Positions 24,390 through 33,496 of a stretch of 64,000 nucleotides of DNA are shown here, in pieces. How positions within the stretch are numbered: the first letter of the stretch is position 1; every line of letters starts with the position of its first letter. The DNA is from CBDDIP01 sp965279405 (lineage in GTDB: Bacteria > Actinomycetota > Acidimicrobiia > Acidimicrobiales > Ilumatobacteraceae). The position numbers were made by a program, and so were the translations under genes. Under the pieces are notes generated by a model. It ran no database searches, was not told the origin of the DNA, and saw only the letters and a program-made list of their open reading frames with translations. The stretch spans positions 2,108,001-2,172,000 of the forward strand of contig OZ257157.1 of the NCBI GenBank assembly GCA_965279405.1, given 5' to 3'.

Positions 24390-24980
24390 CTACTGGGCAG
24401 CGAGATCCATCGTCCAGTAGATGCGGCCGTTGCTGTCGGGCACTGCCGACAGGCCGATCTCGGTGAAGCTCCCGTTGAGGATGTTGGCTCGGTGACCGGG
24501 GCTGTTCATCCACCCCTCCATCACGGCGGCGGAGGTCGTGTAGCCGACGGCCACGTTCTCGCCCCACGTGCGGGCCTTGTACCCGGTGAAGGCGATGCGC
24601 TTGCCGGGGTTGGACCCGTTGGCGCCCGTGTGGGTCATCGTCTTGCGCTGCGCCTGCTCCTTCGAGTGGCCTTCCGCAGCCCAGTTGAGGAGCCCGTTGA
24701 GCCGCAGCGGCGCGAGACCGTTGGCTGCGCGCTGCTGGTTGACGAGGGTCAGCAACTCGTCGGCGATCGGCAGCGGCGCGCCGATCGTGGCCGGGGCCGG
24801 CTTGGCCGGTGCCGGCGTCGGGTTGCACGCCCGCAGCGAGCTGGAGCCGAACACGCCGATCAGGGCGACGAACCCGAAGGCCCGGATCTTGCGGCCCAGC
24901 GTCTTCGGCTGGTTGCGGTTCGTTGCTGCTGCCGGATGCACCGGCAACGGTCGAGTCTGCGTCACGTTCTCTGCTCCCAT
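24390..24980 (-). CDS. CAP/SCP-domain exported protein
   Basis: 196 residues from the ATG at 24980. After a short polar start, residues about 28-45 are hydrophobic (AFGFVALIGVFGSSSL), followed by a Pro/Ala linker and a CAP domain. The domain is marked by LLTLVNQQRAANGLAPLRLN, TMTHTGANGSN, TWGENVAVGY and GWMNSPGHRANILN. The last strand reads YWTMDLA instead of the more common YWTQ-F. Bacterial CAP proteins are secreted or anchored and their functions are mostly unknown. It lies upstream of ureA on the same strand, and divergent from clpB. Confidence 0.85.
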   Translation of the reverse strand: MGAENVTQTRPLPVHPAAATNRNQPKTLGRKIRAFGFVALIGVFGSSSLRACNPTPAPAKPAPATIGAPLPIADELLTLVNQQRAANGLAPLRLNGLLNWAAEGHSKEQAQRKTMTHTGANGSNPGKRIAFTGYKARTWGENVAVGYTTSAAVMEGWMNSPGHRANILNGSFTEIGLSAVPDSNGRIYWTMDLAAQ

Positions 24981-25178
24981 CGCGCCCGCTCTGGTTTCTG
25001 AAACGCCCGACCCGTCGTCATGGAACCGTAACACTCTGCGGCGGCAGGTTTCGGTGCGTGCATTGGGAATGATCGGCCCAAGCGCTCAAGACTTGACGGA
25101 AGATGACGAAGCCTTGACGGGAATCGTCATCAATGGTCCGATCGACCCACTGCATTCTCGGTGGCTCGTGCGACCGAA

Positions 25179-25199
25179 GTTGATACGCTTCGACTCAAG
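25179..25199. promoter_or_regulatory. HAIR-like HspR binding site upstream of clpB
   Basis: The right half ACTCAAG is an exact half of the actinobacterial HAIR consensus, and TTGA stands exactly at the spacing of the left half (TTGA-N11-TCAA). The site lies 34-54 bases upstream of the clpB start codon, where the HspR repressor acts in streptomycetes and mycobacteria. The left half is degenerate beyond TTGA, so this is a fair but not certain call. Confidence 0.5.
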
Positions 25200-25232
25200 A
25201 TTTCTGACCGGGGCAAGACAGGAGCGCGTGGC

Positions 25233-27719
25233 ATGGCTTTCGATCCGAAGAAGTGGACGCTGAAGACGAACGAGGCGATGGCCGCTGCCATCGACCAGGC
25301 CAAGGCGCTCAGCAACCCGGAGCTGACCCCCGATCACCTGATGGCGGCGATGGCCCGTCAGGAGGACACGATCGTCCCCGCCGTGCTGGCCAAGCTCGGT
25401 CTGGCGCCGTTGATGGTGCGCAACAAGGCCGACGAGGCCGTCGCCCGTCAGCCCAAGGCCTTTGGCGGCAGCGATCCGCGGCTGAGCCGCGAGCTGACCA
25501 ACGTCGTGTCCAACGCCGAGAAGTACCAGAAGGACCTGCGCGACGACTACCTGTCGGTGGAGCACCTGCTGCTGGCCATGAACGATCGCCTCGGCATCGG
25601 CAGCGAGGAGGTGCTGCAGGCCCTCAAGGAGGTGCGTGGCAGCCACCGCGTCACCAGCCAGACGCCGGAGGAGAACTTCGCCGCGCTGGAGAAGTACGGG
25701 CAGGACCTCACCCAACGCGCCCGAGACGGCAAGATCGACCCGGTCATCGGCCGCGACGACGAGATCCGCCGGGTCATCCAGGTGCTCAGCCGCCGCACGA
25801 AGAACAACCCGGTGCTGATCGGCGAGCCCGGTGTCGGCAAGACCGCCATCGTCGAGGGTCTCGCCCGCCGCATCGCCGACGGCGACGTGCCCGAGGGCCT
25901 GAAGAACAAGCGGCTGATCTCACTCGACATCGGCTCGATGCTGGCCGGGGCGAAGTACCGCGGCGAGTTCGAGGAGCGGTTGAAGGCCGTGCTCAAGGAG
26001 ATCACCGACGCAGCGGGCGAGGTGATCACGTTCGTCGACGAGATCCACACCATCGTCGGTGCCGGCGGGGCCGAGGGCGCGATGGATGCCGGCAACATGA
26101 TCAAGCCGATGCTGGCGCGCGGCGAGCTGCGGATGATCGGCGCCACCACGCTCGATGAGTACCGCAAGTACGTCGAGAAGGATCCGGCCCTCGAGCGCCG
26201 CTTCCAGCAGGTCTACGTCGGTGAGCCGACCGTCGAGGACACGATCGGCATCCTGCGCGGTCTGAAGGAGCGCTACGAGGTGCACCACGGCGTGCGCATC
26301 CAGGACTCGGCGCTCGTCAGTGCGGCCGTGCTCAGCAACCGCTACCTCACCAACCGCTTCCTGCCCGACAAGGCCATCGACCTGATGGACGAGGCGGCCA
26401 GCAAGCTGCGCATCGAGATCGACTCGCTGCCCACCGAGATCGACATCGTCCAGCGCCGCATCCTGCAGCTCGAGATCGAGCAGGTCGCCTTGTCGAAGGA
26501 GACCGACAACGCGTCGAAGGAGCGCCTCGACGTGCTCGAGGACGAGCTGGCCACGCTCAACGTGCAGGTCGCCGGGATGAAGCAGCACTGGGAGGGCGAG
26601 AAGCAGGCCATCGACGCCATCCGTTCGTTGAAGGAGGAGCTCGGTCAGCTCAGCCAGCAGCTGGAGCGCGAGACCGACCTCGCCATCGCCGCCGAGATCC
26701 GCTACGGGCGGGTGCCCGAGCTCGAACGGCGCATCGCCGAGGCCACCGCCCACCTCGACGATCTGCAGACCGGCAACCGGATGCTGAAGGAGGAGGTCGA
26801 CGCCGAGGACATCGCCGAGGTCGTCAGCAAGTGGACCGGCGTGCCGGTGACGCGGCTGATGGAGGGCGAGATGTCCAAGCTCGTCCACCTCGAAGAGGCG
26901 CTGCACCAACGGGTCATCGGCCAGGAGGACGCCGTCACCGCGGTGGCCAACGCCATCCGTCGTTCGCGCGCCGGGCTCAGCGACCCCAACCGGCCGATCG
27001 GCTCGTTCATGTTCCTCGGACCGACCGGTGTCGGCAAGACCGAGCTCGCCCGCGCGGTGGCGGAGTACCTGTTCGACGACGAGAAGTCGATGGTCCGCAT
27101 CGACATGGGTGAGTACATGGAGAAGTTCTCCGTCACCCGTCTCATCGGTGCGCCTCCCGGCTACGTCGGCTACGACGAGGGCGGGCAGCTCACCGAGGCG
27201 GTGCGCCGCCGGCCGTACAGCGTCATCCTCCTCGACGAGATCGAGAAGGCCCACCCCGACGTGTTCAACGTGCTGCTGCAGGTGCTCGACGACGGCCGTC
27301 TCACCGATGGCCAGGGTCGCACCGTGGACTTCACCAACGTCGTGCTGATCATGACCTCGAACCTGCCGGGTGATCCGTCGACGTTCTTCAAGCCGGAGTT
27401 CATCAACCGCGTCGACGACATCATCCGCTTCCGCTCGCTCAGCGAGGACGACCTGCGCCACATCGTCACCATCCAGCTCGCCCGGCTGCGGGCACGGATG
27501 GCCGAGCGCCGCATCACGCTCGAGGTCACGGCCGAGGCGATGTCGCTGCTGGCCCACGAGGGCTACGACCCGTCCTTCGGCGCTCGCCCACTGAAGCGCG
27601 TCATCCAGCGCGAGATCAGCGATGCCGCCGCGGTGCTGATCCTCGACGGCAAGGTCGGCGAAGGCGATCGGGTGGTGGTCGACGTGATCGACGGGCGACT
27701 CACCGTCAACGCCGCGTAA
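25233..27719 (+). CDS. clpB: ATP-dependent disaggregase ClpB
   Basis: 828 residues from the ATG at 25233, with AGGAG upstream. It has an N-terminal Clp repeat domain, a first AAA domain with Walker A GEPGVGKT (about 197-204) and EIHTIVGAGG, a coiled M-domain (about 400-520, rich in Glu, Gln and Arg), and a second AAA domain with GPTGVGKT (about 596-603). ClpB works with DnaK to pull apart aggregates and is a heat-shock protein. The segment between SNL and FKPEFINR is shortened (GDPSTF) relative to E. coli ClpB. Regulation by HspR is suggested by the site at 25179. Confidence 0.96.
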   Translation: MAFDPKKWTLKTNEAMAAAIDQAKALSNPELTPDHLMAAMARQEDTIVPAVLAKLGLAPLMVRNKADEAVARQPKAFGGSDPRLSRELTNVVSNAEKYQKDLRDDYLSVEHLLLAMNDRLGIGSEEVLQALKEVRGSHRVTSQTPEENFAALEKYGQDLTQRARDGKIDPVIGRDDEIRRVIQVLSRRTKNNPVLIGEPGVGKTAIVEGLARRIADGDVPEGLKNKRLISLDIGSMLAGAKYRGEFEERLKAVLKEITDAAGEVITFVDEIHTIVGAGGAEGAMDAGNMIKPMLARGELRMIGATTLDEYRKYVEKDPALERRFQQVYVGEPTVEDTIGILRGLKERYEVHHGVRIQDSALVSAAVLSNRYLTNRFLPDKAIDLMDEAASKLRIEIDSLPTEIDIVQRRILQLEIEQVALSKETDNASKERLDVLEDELATLNVQVAGMKQHWEGEKQAIDAIRSLKEELGQLSQQLERETDLAIAAEIRYGRVPELERRIAEATAHLDDLQTGNRMLKEEVDAEDIAEVVSKWTGVPVTRLMEGEMSKLVHLEEALHQRVIGQEDAVTAVANAIRRSRAGLSDPNRPIGSFMFLGPTGVGKTELARAVAEYLFDDEKSMVRIDMGEYMEKFSVTRLIGAPPGYVGYDEGGQLTEAVRRRPYSVILLDEIEKAHPDVFNVLLQVLDDGRLTDGQGRTVDFTNVVLIMTSNLPGDPSTFFKPEFINRVDDIIRFRSLSEDDLRHIVTIQLARLRARMAERRITLEVTAEAMSLLAHEGYDPSFGARPLKRVIQREISDAAAVLILDGKVGEGDRVVVDVIDGRLTVNAA

Positions 27720-27741
27720 CGCGCCAGACTCTGCGCTGCAC

Positions 27742-29667
27742 ATGAGCAACGCGGGCACCACATCGGGCAAGCACATCCAGCATCCTTCGGCGAACGGTGG
27801 CGCTGTGATGCTGGCGGTCGGCGCGCTCGGTGTGGTCTACGGCGACCTGGGCACCAGCCCGCTCTACAGCATCCGCGAGGCGTTCGAGAACGAGCACCAC
27901 CGGCTCGCCGTCGATCGGGTGAACGTGCTCGGCGCCACGTCGATCATCGTCTGGACCCTCGTGCTGATCATCGCTGTGAAGTACGTGCTGATGGTGATGC
28001 GCGCCGACAACCACGGCGAAGGCGGCATCCTCGCGCTCACCGCGCTGATGACCGGTGGCGACGCCGGCGATCGTGACGCGGGAACGCCGACGCGACGGTC
28101 GCGGGTGCTGGTGCTCCTCGGGCTGTTCGGCACGGCGCTGCTGTTCGGGGACGGGATGATCACCCCGGCGATCAGCGTGATGAGCGCGGTCGAGGGCACC
28201 AAGCTGATCGACCCCGGCTTCGACGCGTGGGTGGTGCCGCTGTCGGTGGTGATCCTCATCGGGCTGTTCGCCATCCAACGATTCGGCACCGGCACGGTCG
28301 GCGCGGTGTTCGGGCCGGTGATGGTGCTGTGGTTCCTGACGATGGCGGTGCTCGGCACGGTCAGCTTGGTGCGCACGCCCGAGGTGCTGCAGGCGCTGAA
28401 CCCGGTCCACGCCGTTCGCTACTTCCAGACCAACGGGGGCAAGGCGTTCCTGTCGATGGGTTCGCTGTTCCTCGTCGTCACCGGCGGCGAGGCGCTGTAC
28501 GCGGACATGGGCCACTTCGGTCGGCGACCGATCACCGCCGGCTGGTTCGCCGCGGTGTTTCCCTCGCTGCTGCTGACCTATCTCGGCATCGGCGCGCTGC
28601 TGCTGCGTGAGCCGACGGCGATCGACAGCCCGTTCTTCCGGCTCGCGCCGGACTCGTTGCGCATCGCGCTGATCGTCCTGGCGACGGCCGCGACGGTGAT
28701 CGCCTCGCAGGCGTTGATCTCCGGTGTGTTCTCGCTGACCCTGCAGGCGATCCAGCTCGGCTACGCGCCGCGGACGCGGACGGTGAACACCTCGTCGGAG
28801 TCGCGCGGGCAGATCTACATCCCGCTCATCAACTGGGCGCTGATGATCGCCTGCGTCGGACTGGTGCTCGCGTTCCGTTCGTCCGCAGCGCTGGCCGCCG
28901 CGTTCGGGTTGTCGGTCACCGGCACGATGTTCATCACCACGATCCTCTTCGCCGCGTACGCCCGCAAGCACTGGCACTGGCCGATCGTCGCCGTGGCCGG
29001 GTTCTGCACGGTGCTGCTCGGCGTGGAGGGATCGTTCCTCGCTGCCAACGCGTTCAAGATCCCCGAAGGCGGCTGGTTCCCCATCGTCATCGCCGTTGTG
29101 GTCTTCACGCAGTTGACGACGTGGAAGACCGGCCGGGCACTCGTCAACCGCGCCATCCGGTCGAAGCCGACGATGGTGGTCACGTTCGCCGACGGGTTGA
29201 CGAAGGCAGCCTCCACGGTGCGGCGCGTGCCTGGGACTCAGGTGTTCTTCTTCTCCACACCCGGCCTCGTGCCGCCGAGCCTGCTCGTCAACCTGCGCGC
29301 CAACGGGTCGCTGGCCGAGCACGTGTACGTCGTGGCGATCATCACCGCGGACACGCCGACCGTGCTGCCGGCGCAGCGCGTGACCCACGAGCAGCGCGCC
29401 GCTGGTCTGCACGAGGTGACGCTGCGCTACGGGTTCATGGAGCGGACCCCCGTCGCCGAGGACCTGCGCGTTCACCTCAACATCGAGCCCGAGCAGACGT
29501 ACTACTTCCTCGGCAGGGAGAGCGTCCGCTCGTCGGACCGGGGCGGCATGGCGCGGTGGCGCGAGGTGCTGTTCGGCGTGATGGGCCGCAACGCCACGGA
29601 CGTCGGCTCGTGGTTCCAGCTGCCGACGGACCGCGTCATTGAGATCGGCGCGCGTGTCGAGATCTGA
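27742..29667 (+). CDS. kup: Kup/HAK-family potassium transporter
   Basis: 641 residues. About twelve membrane helices occupy the first 440 residues. The family hallmark VGALGVVYGDLGTSPLYSI lies at the start, followed by GEGGILALTALM, LFGDGMITPAISV and GGEALYADMGHFG. The C-terminal ~170 residues form the cytosolic domain. The protein takes up potassium by proton symport. It is 22 bases after clpB, on the same strand, so some co-transcription is possible. With the kdp operon at 48207-56023, the genome has at least two potassium uptake systems. Confidence 0.95.
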   Translation: MSNAGTTSGKHIQHPSANGGAVMLAVGALGVVYGDLGTSPLYSIREAFENEHHRLAVDRVNVLGATSIIVWTLVLIIAVKYVLMVMRADNHGEGGILALTALMTGGDAGDRDAGTPTRRSRVLVLLGLFGTALLFGDGMITPAISVMSAVEGTKLIDPGFDAWVVPLSVVILIGLFAIQRFGTGTVGAVFGPVMVLWFLTMAVLGTVSLVRTPEVLQALNPVHAVRYFQTNGGKAFLSMGSLFLVVTGGEALYADMGHFGRRPITAGWFAAVFPSLLLTYLGIGALLLREPTAIDSPFFRLAPDSLRIALIVLATAATVIASQALISGVFSLTLQAIQLGYAPRTRTVNTSSESRGQIYIPLINWALMIACVGLVLAFRSSAALAAAFGLSVTGTMFITTILFAAYARKHWHWPIVAVAGFCTVLLGVEGSFLAANAFKIPEGGWFPIVIAVVVFTQLTTWKTGRALVNRAIRSKPTMVVTFADGLTKAASTVRRVPGTQVFFFSTPGLVPPSLLVNLRANGSLAEHVYVVAIITADTPTVLPAQRVTHEQRAAGLHEVTLRYGFMERTPVAEDLRVHLNIEPEQTYYFLGRESVRSSDRGGMARWREVLFGVMGRNATDVGSWFQLPTDRVIEIGARVEI

Positions 29668-30820
29668 CGGCTCGCTGCTGATCTCCACCCGCGCCGTCCG
29701 CGGGTTCGCAGATGGAATGGTCGGTGTCTCGCTGTCGGCCTTCCTCGGCGACGAGCTGGGCTACAGCGGGGTGCGCATCGGGGTGATCGTCACCGGGATG
29801 CTGCTCGGCTCTGCTGCGCTGACGCTGCTGACCGGGCTCGGTGGCAACCGGTTCGGCCGGCGCGGGCTGCTGCGCGCCGGCTCGCTGGCGATGATCGGCA
29901 CCGGGCTCGTGTTCGCGACCACGTCGGTGTTCGCCGTCCTGCTGATCGTCGGCATCGTCGGCACGATGAACCCCAGCGGCGGCGACGTCAGCGTCTTCCG
30001 CCCGCTGGAGCAATCGGTGCTGCCGTTGACCGCGACCGTCGAACGACGTTCGCACCAGTTCGCCCGCTACTCCTTCGCCGGGTTCTTCTGCGGTGCGCTC
30101 GGCTCGTTGGCCGCCGGCTTGCCCCACCTGATCGGCCTCCCGCCGGAGACCGTGTTCGTCGTCTACGCCGTTGCCGGCGTGGTCACGCTGATTGCGTACG
30201 GCATGCTCTCACCGGCAGCTGAACCGTCGAACCTGCATGCGCCATCGCCGCTCGGCCCGTCGCGGCGGGTGGTCTACCGGCTCTCCGTGCTGTTCAGCAT
30301 CGACGCCTTCGGTGGCGGCTTCGTCGTGCAGTCGTTGCTCGCCCTGTGGCTGTTCCGACGCTTCGACTTCACCCTTGGCCACGCCGGCGTGGTGTTCGCA
30401 CTCATGGGGATGCTCACGGCCGGGTCGGGCTTCGTCGCCGTCCGGATCCAACGCCGCCTCGGCCCGATCAAGACGATGGCGCTCACCCACCTCCCCGGGC
30501 AGATCTTCCTGATGGCCGCGGCGCTGATGCCCAACGGCAACCTGGCGGTCGCCTGCCTGTTGGCGCGCAGCTGCCTGTCGAGCATGGACGTGCCGGTCCG
30601 CGACGCCTACGTGATGAGCGTCGTCACCCCGGCCGAGCGCGCCGCTGCGGCCAGCGTCGTCAACGTGCCGCGCAGCCTGGCCTCGGCGCTGCCCCCGTTC
30701 GCCGCCGGGTGGATGCTCGACCACTCCACGTTCGGCTGGCCGCTGCTGATCGGCGGCGGCCTCAAAGCGAGCTACGACCTCCTCCTGCTGCGCGAAGTCG
30801 AACACCCGCACGGCTCCTAG
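29654..30820 (+). CDS. Major facilitator superfamily transporter
   Basis: 388 residues from the GTG at 29654 (a TTG at 29639 is an alternative). About twelve hydrophobic segments are seen. The A-type loop GGNRFGRRGLLRAG between helices 2 and 3 is the usual MFS signature. The gene overlaps the kup 3' end by 14 bases, so it is translated from the same message. No substrate can be predicted; drug or sugar efflux families are similar in this general look. The stop overlaps that of the convergent vapC-like gene by 3 bases. Confidence 0.8.
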   Translation: MSRSDGSLLISTRAVRGFADGMVGVSLSAFLGDELGYSGVRIGVIVTGMLLGSAALTLLTGLGGNRFGRRGLLRAGSLAMIGTGLVFATTSVFAVLLIVGIVGTMNPSGGDVSVFRPLEQSVLPLTATVERRSHQFARYSFAGFFCGALGSLAAGLPHLIGLPPETVFVVYAVAGVVTLIAYGMLSPAAEPSNLHAPSPLGPSRRVVYRLSVLFSIDAFGGGFVVQSLLALWLFRRFDFTLGHAGVVFALMGMLTAGSGFVAVRIQRRLGPIKTMALTHLPGQIFLMAAALMPNGNLAVACLLARSCLSSMDVPVRDAYVMSVVTPAERAAAASVVNVPRSLASALPPFAAGWMLDHSTFGWPLLIGGGLKASYDLLLLREVEHPHGS

Positions 30821-31203
30821 ACCCGGATCACGTCCAGACCAGGGATGCCGACGTAGTCGGCGTCCTGCGTGACGACCGGGACGCCGAGTGCCATCGCCGT
30901 CGCGGCGATCCATGAGTCGTTCACCGGCATGCGCAAGCCGGCATCCCTCAGCACGACGCGCAGGTGAGCCCATGTCTCGGCGATCGCTGCGTCGATGGCG
31001 ATCGCCTGGAACTCGAGTGCGGCCGTCAACGTGTTCAGTCGGCGGTTCCGTGTCGTCACGTCTGCCGCCGCAAGCACGCCGGCGCGAAGTTCACCGAACG
31101 TGATGACGGACACGGCGAGCTCGTCGGGCAGGTGGTCGACCTCCAGCGAACGCCCCGATTCGGCTGCAACGAAGATGCTCGTGTCGGCCAGCCCGCGGGT
31201 CAC
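30817..31203 (-). CDS. PIN-domain (VapC-like) toxin
   Basis: 128 residues, starting at GTG 31203 within a GTGA overlap of the antitoxin stop. The PIN catalytic acids are readable: Asp7 in LADTSIF, Glu38 in TFGELRAG, Asp96 in VNDSWIAATA and Asp114 or Asp116 in TQDADYVGI. The protein would be a magnesium-dependent RNase that is neutralised by the upstream antitoxin. The size and order fit a VapBC module. It is convergent with the MFS gene. Confidence 0.87.
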   Translation of the reverse strand: MTRGLADTSIFVAAESGRSLEVDHLPDELAVSVITFGELRAGVLAAADVTTRNRRLNTLTAALEFQAIAIDAAIAETWAHLRVVLRDAGLRMPVNDSWIAATAMALGVPVVTQDADYVGIPGLDVIRV

Positions 31204-31454
31204 AGGGGAGCGAGGTCGTCGGTGCTGTCGGGTGCGAGCGCGCGAAGGTCCGCAAGCAACCCGGGATCGGCTTGGCGACCAACGATCGTGCGCACGAACT
31301 CGGCCCGTTTCATCCAGCGGCGCTCTCGGGTGAGCGGTCGAAGCTCAGCGACCTCGCGACCGTCGACCGCAATGGTGATCACCTCGCCGGCATCGACGCG
31401 ATCGAGGAGGCCCCGGGTGTTGTTGCGCAGTTCCCGAGAGGCGACAGCGGTCAT
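31200..31454 (-). CDS. Phd/YefM-type antitoxin of the VapC-like toxin
   Basis: 84 residues from the ATG at 31454. The N-terminus (SRELRNNTRGLLDRVDAGEVITIAVDGREVAEL in pieces) is the usual Phd/YefM DNA-binding fold, and the acidic C-terminus (LRALAPDSTDDLAPL) would bind the toxin. It precedes and overlaps the PIN gene, as expected for an autoregulated toxin-antitoxin pair. The upstream gap of 44 bases to the divergent PPOX gene must carry its promoter. Confidence 0.83.
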   Translation of the reverse strand: MTAVASRELRNNTRGLLDRVDAGEVITIAVDGREVAELRPLTRERRWMKRAEFVRTIVGRQADPGLLADLRALAPDSTDDLAPL

Positions 31455-31498
31455 GAGCGCATCGTAGCGCATGTGCGACGGCTGTAGCATCGACCGTC

Positions 31499-31924
31499 AT
31501 GGAACTGGATGAGGCGCTCACGTTCATCGGCAGCCGGCACAACGGGGTGCTGGCAACCCTCAAGCGCGATGGGCTGCCGCAGCTGTCGAACATCACCTAC
31601 CACCTGGGCGGTGACGGCGTGATCCGCATCTCCACCGCAGACGACCGGGCCAAGGCGCCGAACCTCCGCCGCGATGCGCGCGCATCGATGTGGGTCGGCC
31701 GTGACGACTTCGGTGGCTACGTCGTCGTCGAGGGCGACGTCGAGCTCTCGCCCGTGTCGGCCGACGAGCACGACGCCACCGTCGAGGAGCTGATCGTGCT
31801 GTACCGCGACGTGCTCGGCGAGCACCCCGACTGGGACGACTACCGCCGCGCGATGGTGCGCGACAAGCGACTCGTGATCCGGTTGAGGCCGACTCGCGCC
31901 TACGGCATGCCCGGGGCCGGCTGA
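31499..31924 (+). CDS. PPOX-class (F420/FMN-binding split-barrel) protein
   Basis: 141 residues. The split-barrel pattern (FIGSRHNGVLATLKRDGLPQ, THxDDRAKAPNLRRD-like ADDRAKAPNLRRDAR, ASMWVGRDDFGGYVVVEGDVEL) is that of the F420-dependent PPOX family common in actinobacteria. The function is probably flavin- or F420-dependent reduction of a small substrate. TAGCAT lies 8 bases upstream of the ATG, which would give an essentially leaderless transcript. The 3' end overlaps the convergent thioesterase gene by 25 bases. Confidence 0.83.
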   Translation: MELDEALTFIGSRHNGVLATLKRDGLPQLSNITYHLGGDGVIRISTADDRAKAPNLRRDARASMWVGRDDFGGYVVVEGDVELSPVSADEHDATVEELIVLYRDVLGEHPDWDDYRRAMVRDKRLVIRLRPTRAYGMPGAG

Positions 31925-32700
31925 GCGACGAGCACCATCGTCTGGTTCGTCCGGCCGACGACACCGTGCTCGTCGAACAGCACCGAGTCCGACAGGCCGA
32001 TGCCGCCCGGCTGCCAGACCGATGTGGCTGCCATGCCGATCCACTCGCCGACCGGGTCACGGTGCAGCGAGATGGTGAGGTCGGCGTTGATGAACGTCAC
32101 CTCGGTCGACTCGGCGTGCCGCGAGAACGCGTTGCCGCAGTCGGCCAGCGGGCAGACGCGCTGGAACGGCGACATCGTCTCGCCGTCGAGCAACGGCGCC
32201 GATCGCATCCACACCGTGGTCGGGCCTGGGCCCAGCGCCGCCGTCGGTGGGTAGCGCAGCTCCACCGCGTCGCGGAAGCTCGGCAGACCGTGCGAGATCC
32301 GACTGATCGGAAACGGGCCCGGCACGCTGTGGGCGAACGACGGCGTGTCGAAGTCGTTGCCGAGCACGTGATCGATCGTCGGTCGCTCGCCGACGTGCAG
32401 GGCGGTGGCTCTCGCGCACAGACGTCCGTTGCGGTCGCGCAGCTCGAGCGTGGTGCCGGTGGTGGTCCGTCCGGCGCGCAGGACCTCGGTGTCGATCGTG
32501 AACCCGGCGAGCGGCACTGGTCGCAGCAGGTCGACGGTCAGCCGCGCCAGGCGCTGCGTCGGCGCAGCGAGCTCGCTGGCACGAGCCAGCAGCGCGGTGG
32601 GCGGCCCGCCGTGGCAGGCAGCTGCGTCCCACGGGCCGCGGGCCTGATCGGTGCCGAGGAACGTGCCGTCGGGCTCGACGTGGAAGAACGGTTCGGTCAC
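31900..32700 (-). CDS. TesB-like acyl-CoA thioesterase
   Basis: 266 residues from GTG 32700. It is a double hot-dog protein: N-terminal DAAACHGGPPTALLARASE and LTVDLLRPVPLAGFTIDTEVLR, and C-terminal TEVTFINADLTISLHRDPVGEWIGM. The family (PF13622) hydrolyses acyl-CoA thioesters. No clear operon partner: the next gene on this strand begins 22 bases away but encodes a permease. The start codon is preceded by a poor ribosome binding site, which is common here. Confidence 0.78.
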   Translation of the reverse strand: MTEPFFHVEPDGTFLGTDQARGPWDAAACHGGPPTALLARASELAAPTQRLARLTVDLLRPVPLAGFTIDTEVLRAGRTTTGTTLELRDRNGRLCARATALHVGERPTIDHVLGNDFDTPSFAHSVPGPFPISRISHGLPSFRDAVELRYPPTAALGPGPTTVWMRSAPLLDGETMSPFQRVCPLADCGNAFSRHAESTEVTFINADLTISLHRDPVGEWIGMAATSVWQPGGIGLSDSVLFDEHGVVGRTNQTMVLVAQPAPGMP

Positions 32701-32722
32701 GCCGTCGACGCTACGCGGGCGC

Positions 32723-33496
32723 TCACACGGACCTGTAGCGGCGCACCGCCAACGGTGCGAGGACGGCGATGATGCCGACGCTCCACAGCACCGACGTCAG
32801 CACCTTGCTGCCGAAGTCGGCGCCGAGCTTGCCGTCGAGCACGCTGGCGCGCACGGCGTCCACGGTTGCCGACACGGGTTGGTGCTCCGCCCACCACTTC
32901 AGCCAGTTCGGCATCGTCGTCGGCGAGACGAACGCGTTCGACGCGAACACGAGCGGGGCGAGGATCGGGAACGATGCGGCCTGTGCCGCTTCGCCGTTCG
33001 ACACCGACAGGCCGACCGAGGCGAACACCCACGACAGGGCGAAGCCGAACAGGATCAGCACGAGCAGACCGACCACGAACTTGGGCACGCCGTTGTGGAT
33101 GCGGAAGCCGACGAGGAAGCCGATGCCGGAGATGAGGACGACCACGAGGGTGTTGCGCACGGTGTCGGCCAGCGTGCGCCCGCCGAGCACGGCGCTGCGC
33201 GCCATCGGCAACGAGCGCAAGCGTTCCAGCAAGCCCTTGCCCTTGTCCTCGGCCAGGCCGACCGCGGTGCTGATCGCCCCGAAGGCGACGGTCTGGGCGA
33301 AGATGCCCGGCATCAGGTAGTCGACGTAGCGCACTCCTGGCACCTGGATCGCGCCGCCGAAGACGTAGCGGAACATCACCACGAAGATGATCGGCTGCAC
33401 CAGCGCGAACACCAGCAGCTGGGGCAGCCGGACGATGGTGATCAGGTTGCGCTTGGTCAGCGCGGCGGTGTCCTTGACCGCCCAGGTGGCGTTCAT
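32723..33496 (-). CDS. ABC-2 type transport permease (DrrB-like)
   Basis: 257 residues with about six membrane helices (LLVFALVQPIIFVVMFRYVF, TLVVVLISGIGFLVGF, FVVGLLVLILFGFALSWVFAS, and others) and the ABC-2 motif GLLERLRSLPMARSAVLGGR in the coupling loop. It pairs with the ATPase gene upstream, with ATGA overlap at 33493-33496, to form a DrrAB-type efflux pump. The last helix ends in AVRRYRSV. The substrate is likely a hydrophobic compound. Confidence 0.92.
   Translation of the reverse strand: MNATWAVKDTAALTKRNLITIVRLPQLLVFALVQPIIFVVMFRYVFGGAIQVPGVRYVDYLMPGIFAQTVAFGAISTAVGLAEDKGKGLLERLRSLPMARSAVLGGRTLADTVRNTLVVVLISGIGFLVGFRIHNGVPKFVVGLLVLILFGFALSWVFASVGLSVSNGEAAQAASFPILAPLVFASNAFVSPTTMPNWLKWWAEHQPVSATVDAVRASVLDGKLGADFGSKVLTSVLWSVGIIAVLAPLAVRRYRSV

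Noticed and set aside
25920..27776. Long minus-strand open frame opposite clpB
   Set aside because: Antisense to highly conserved ClpB motifs, and no own motifs.
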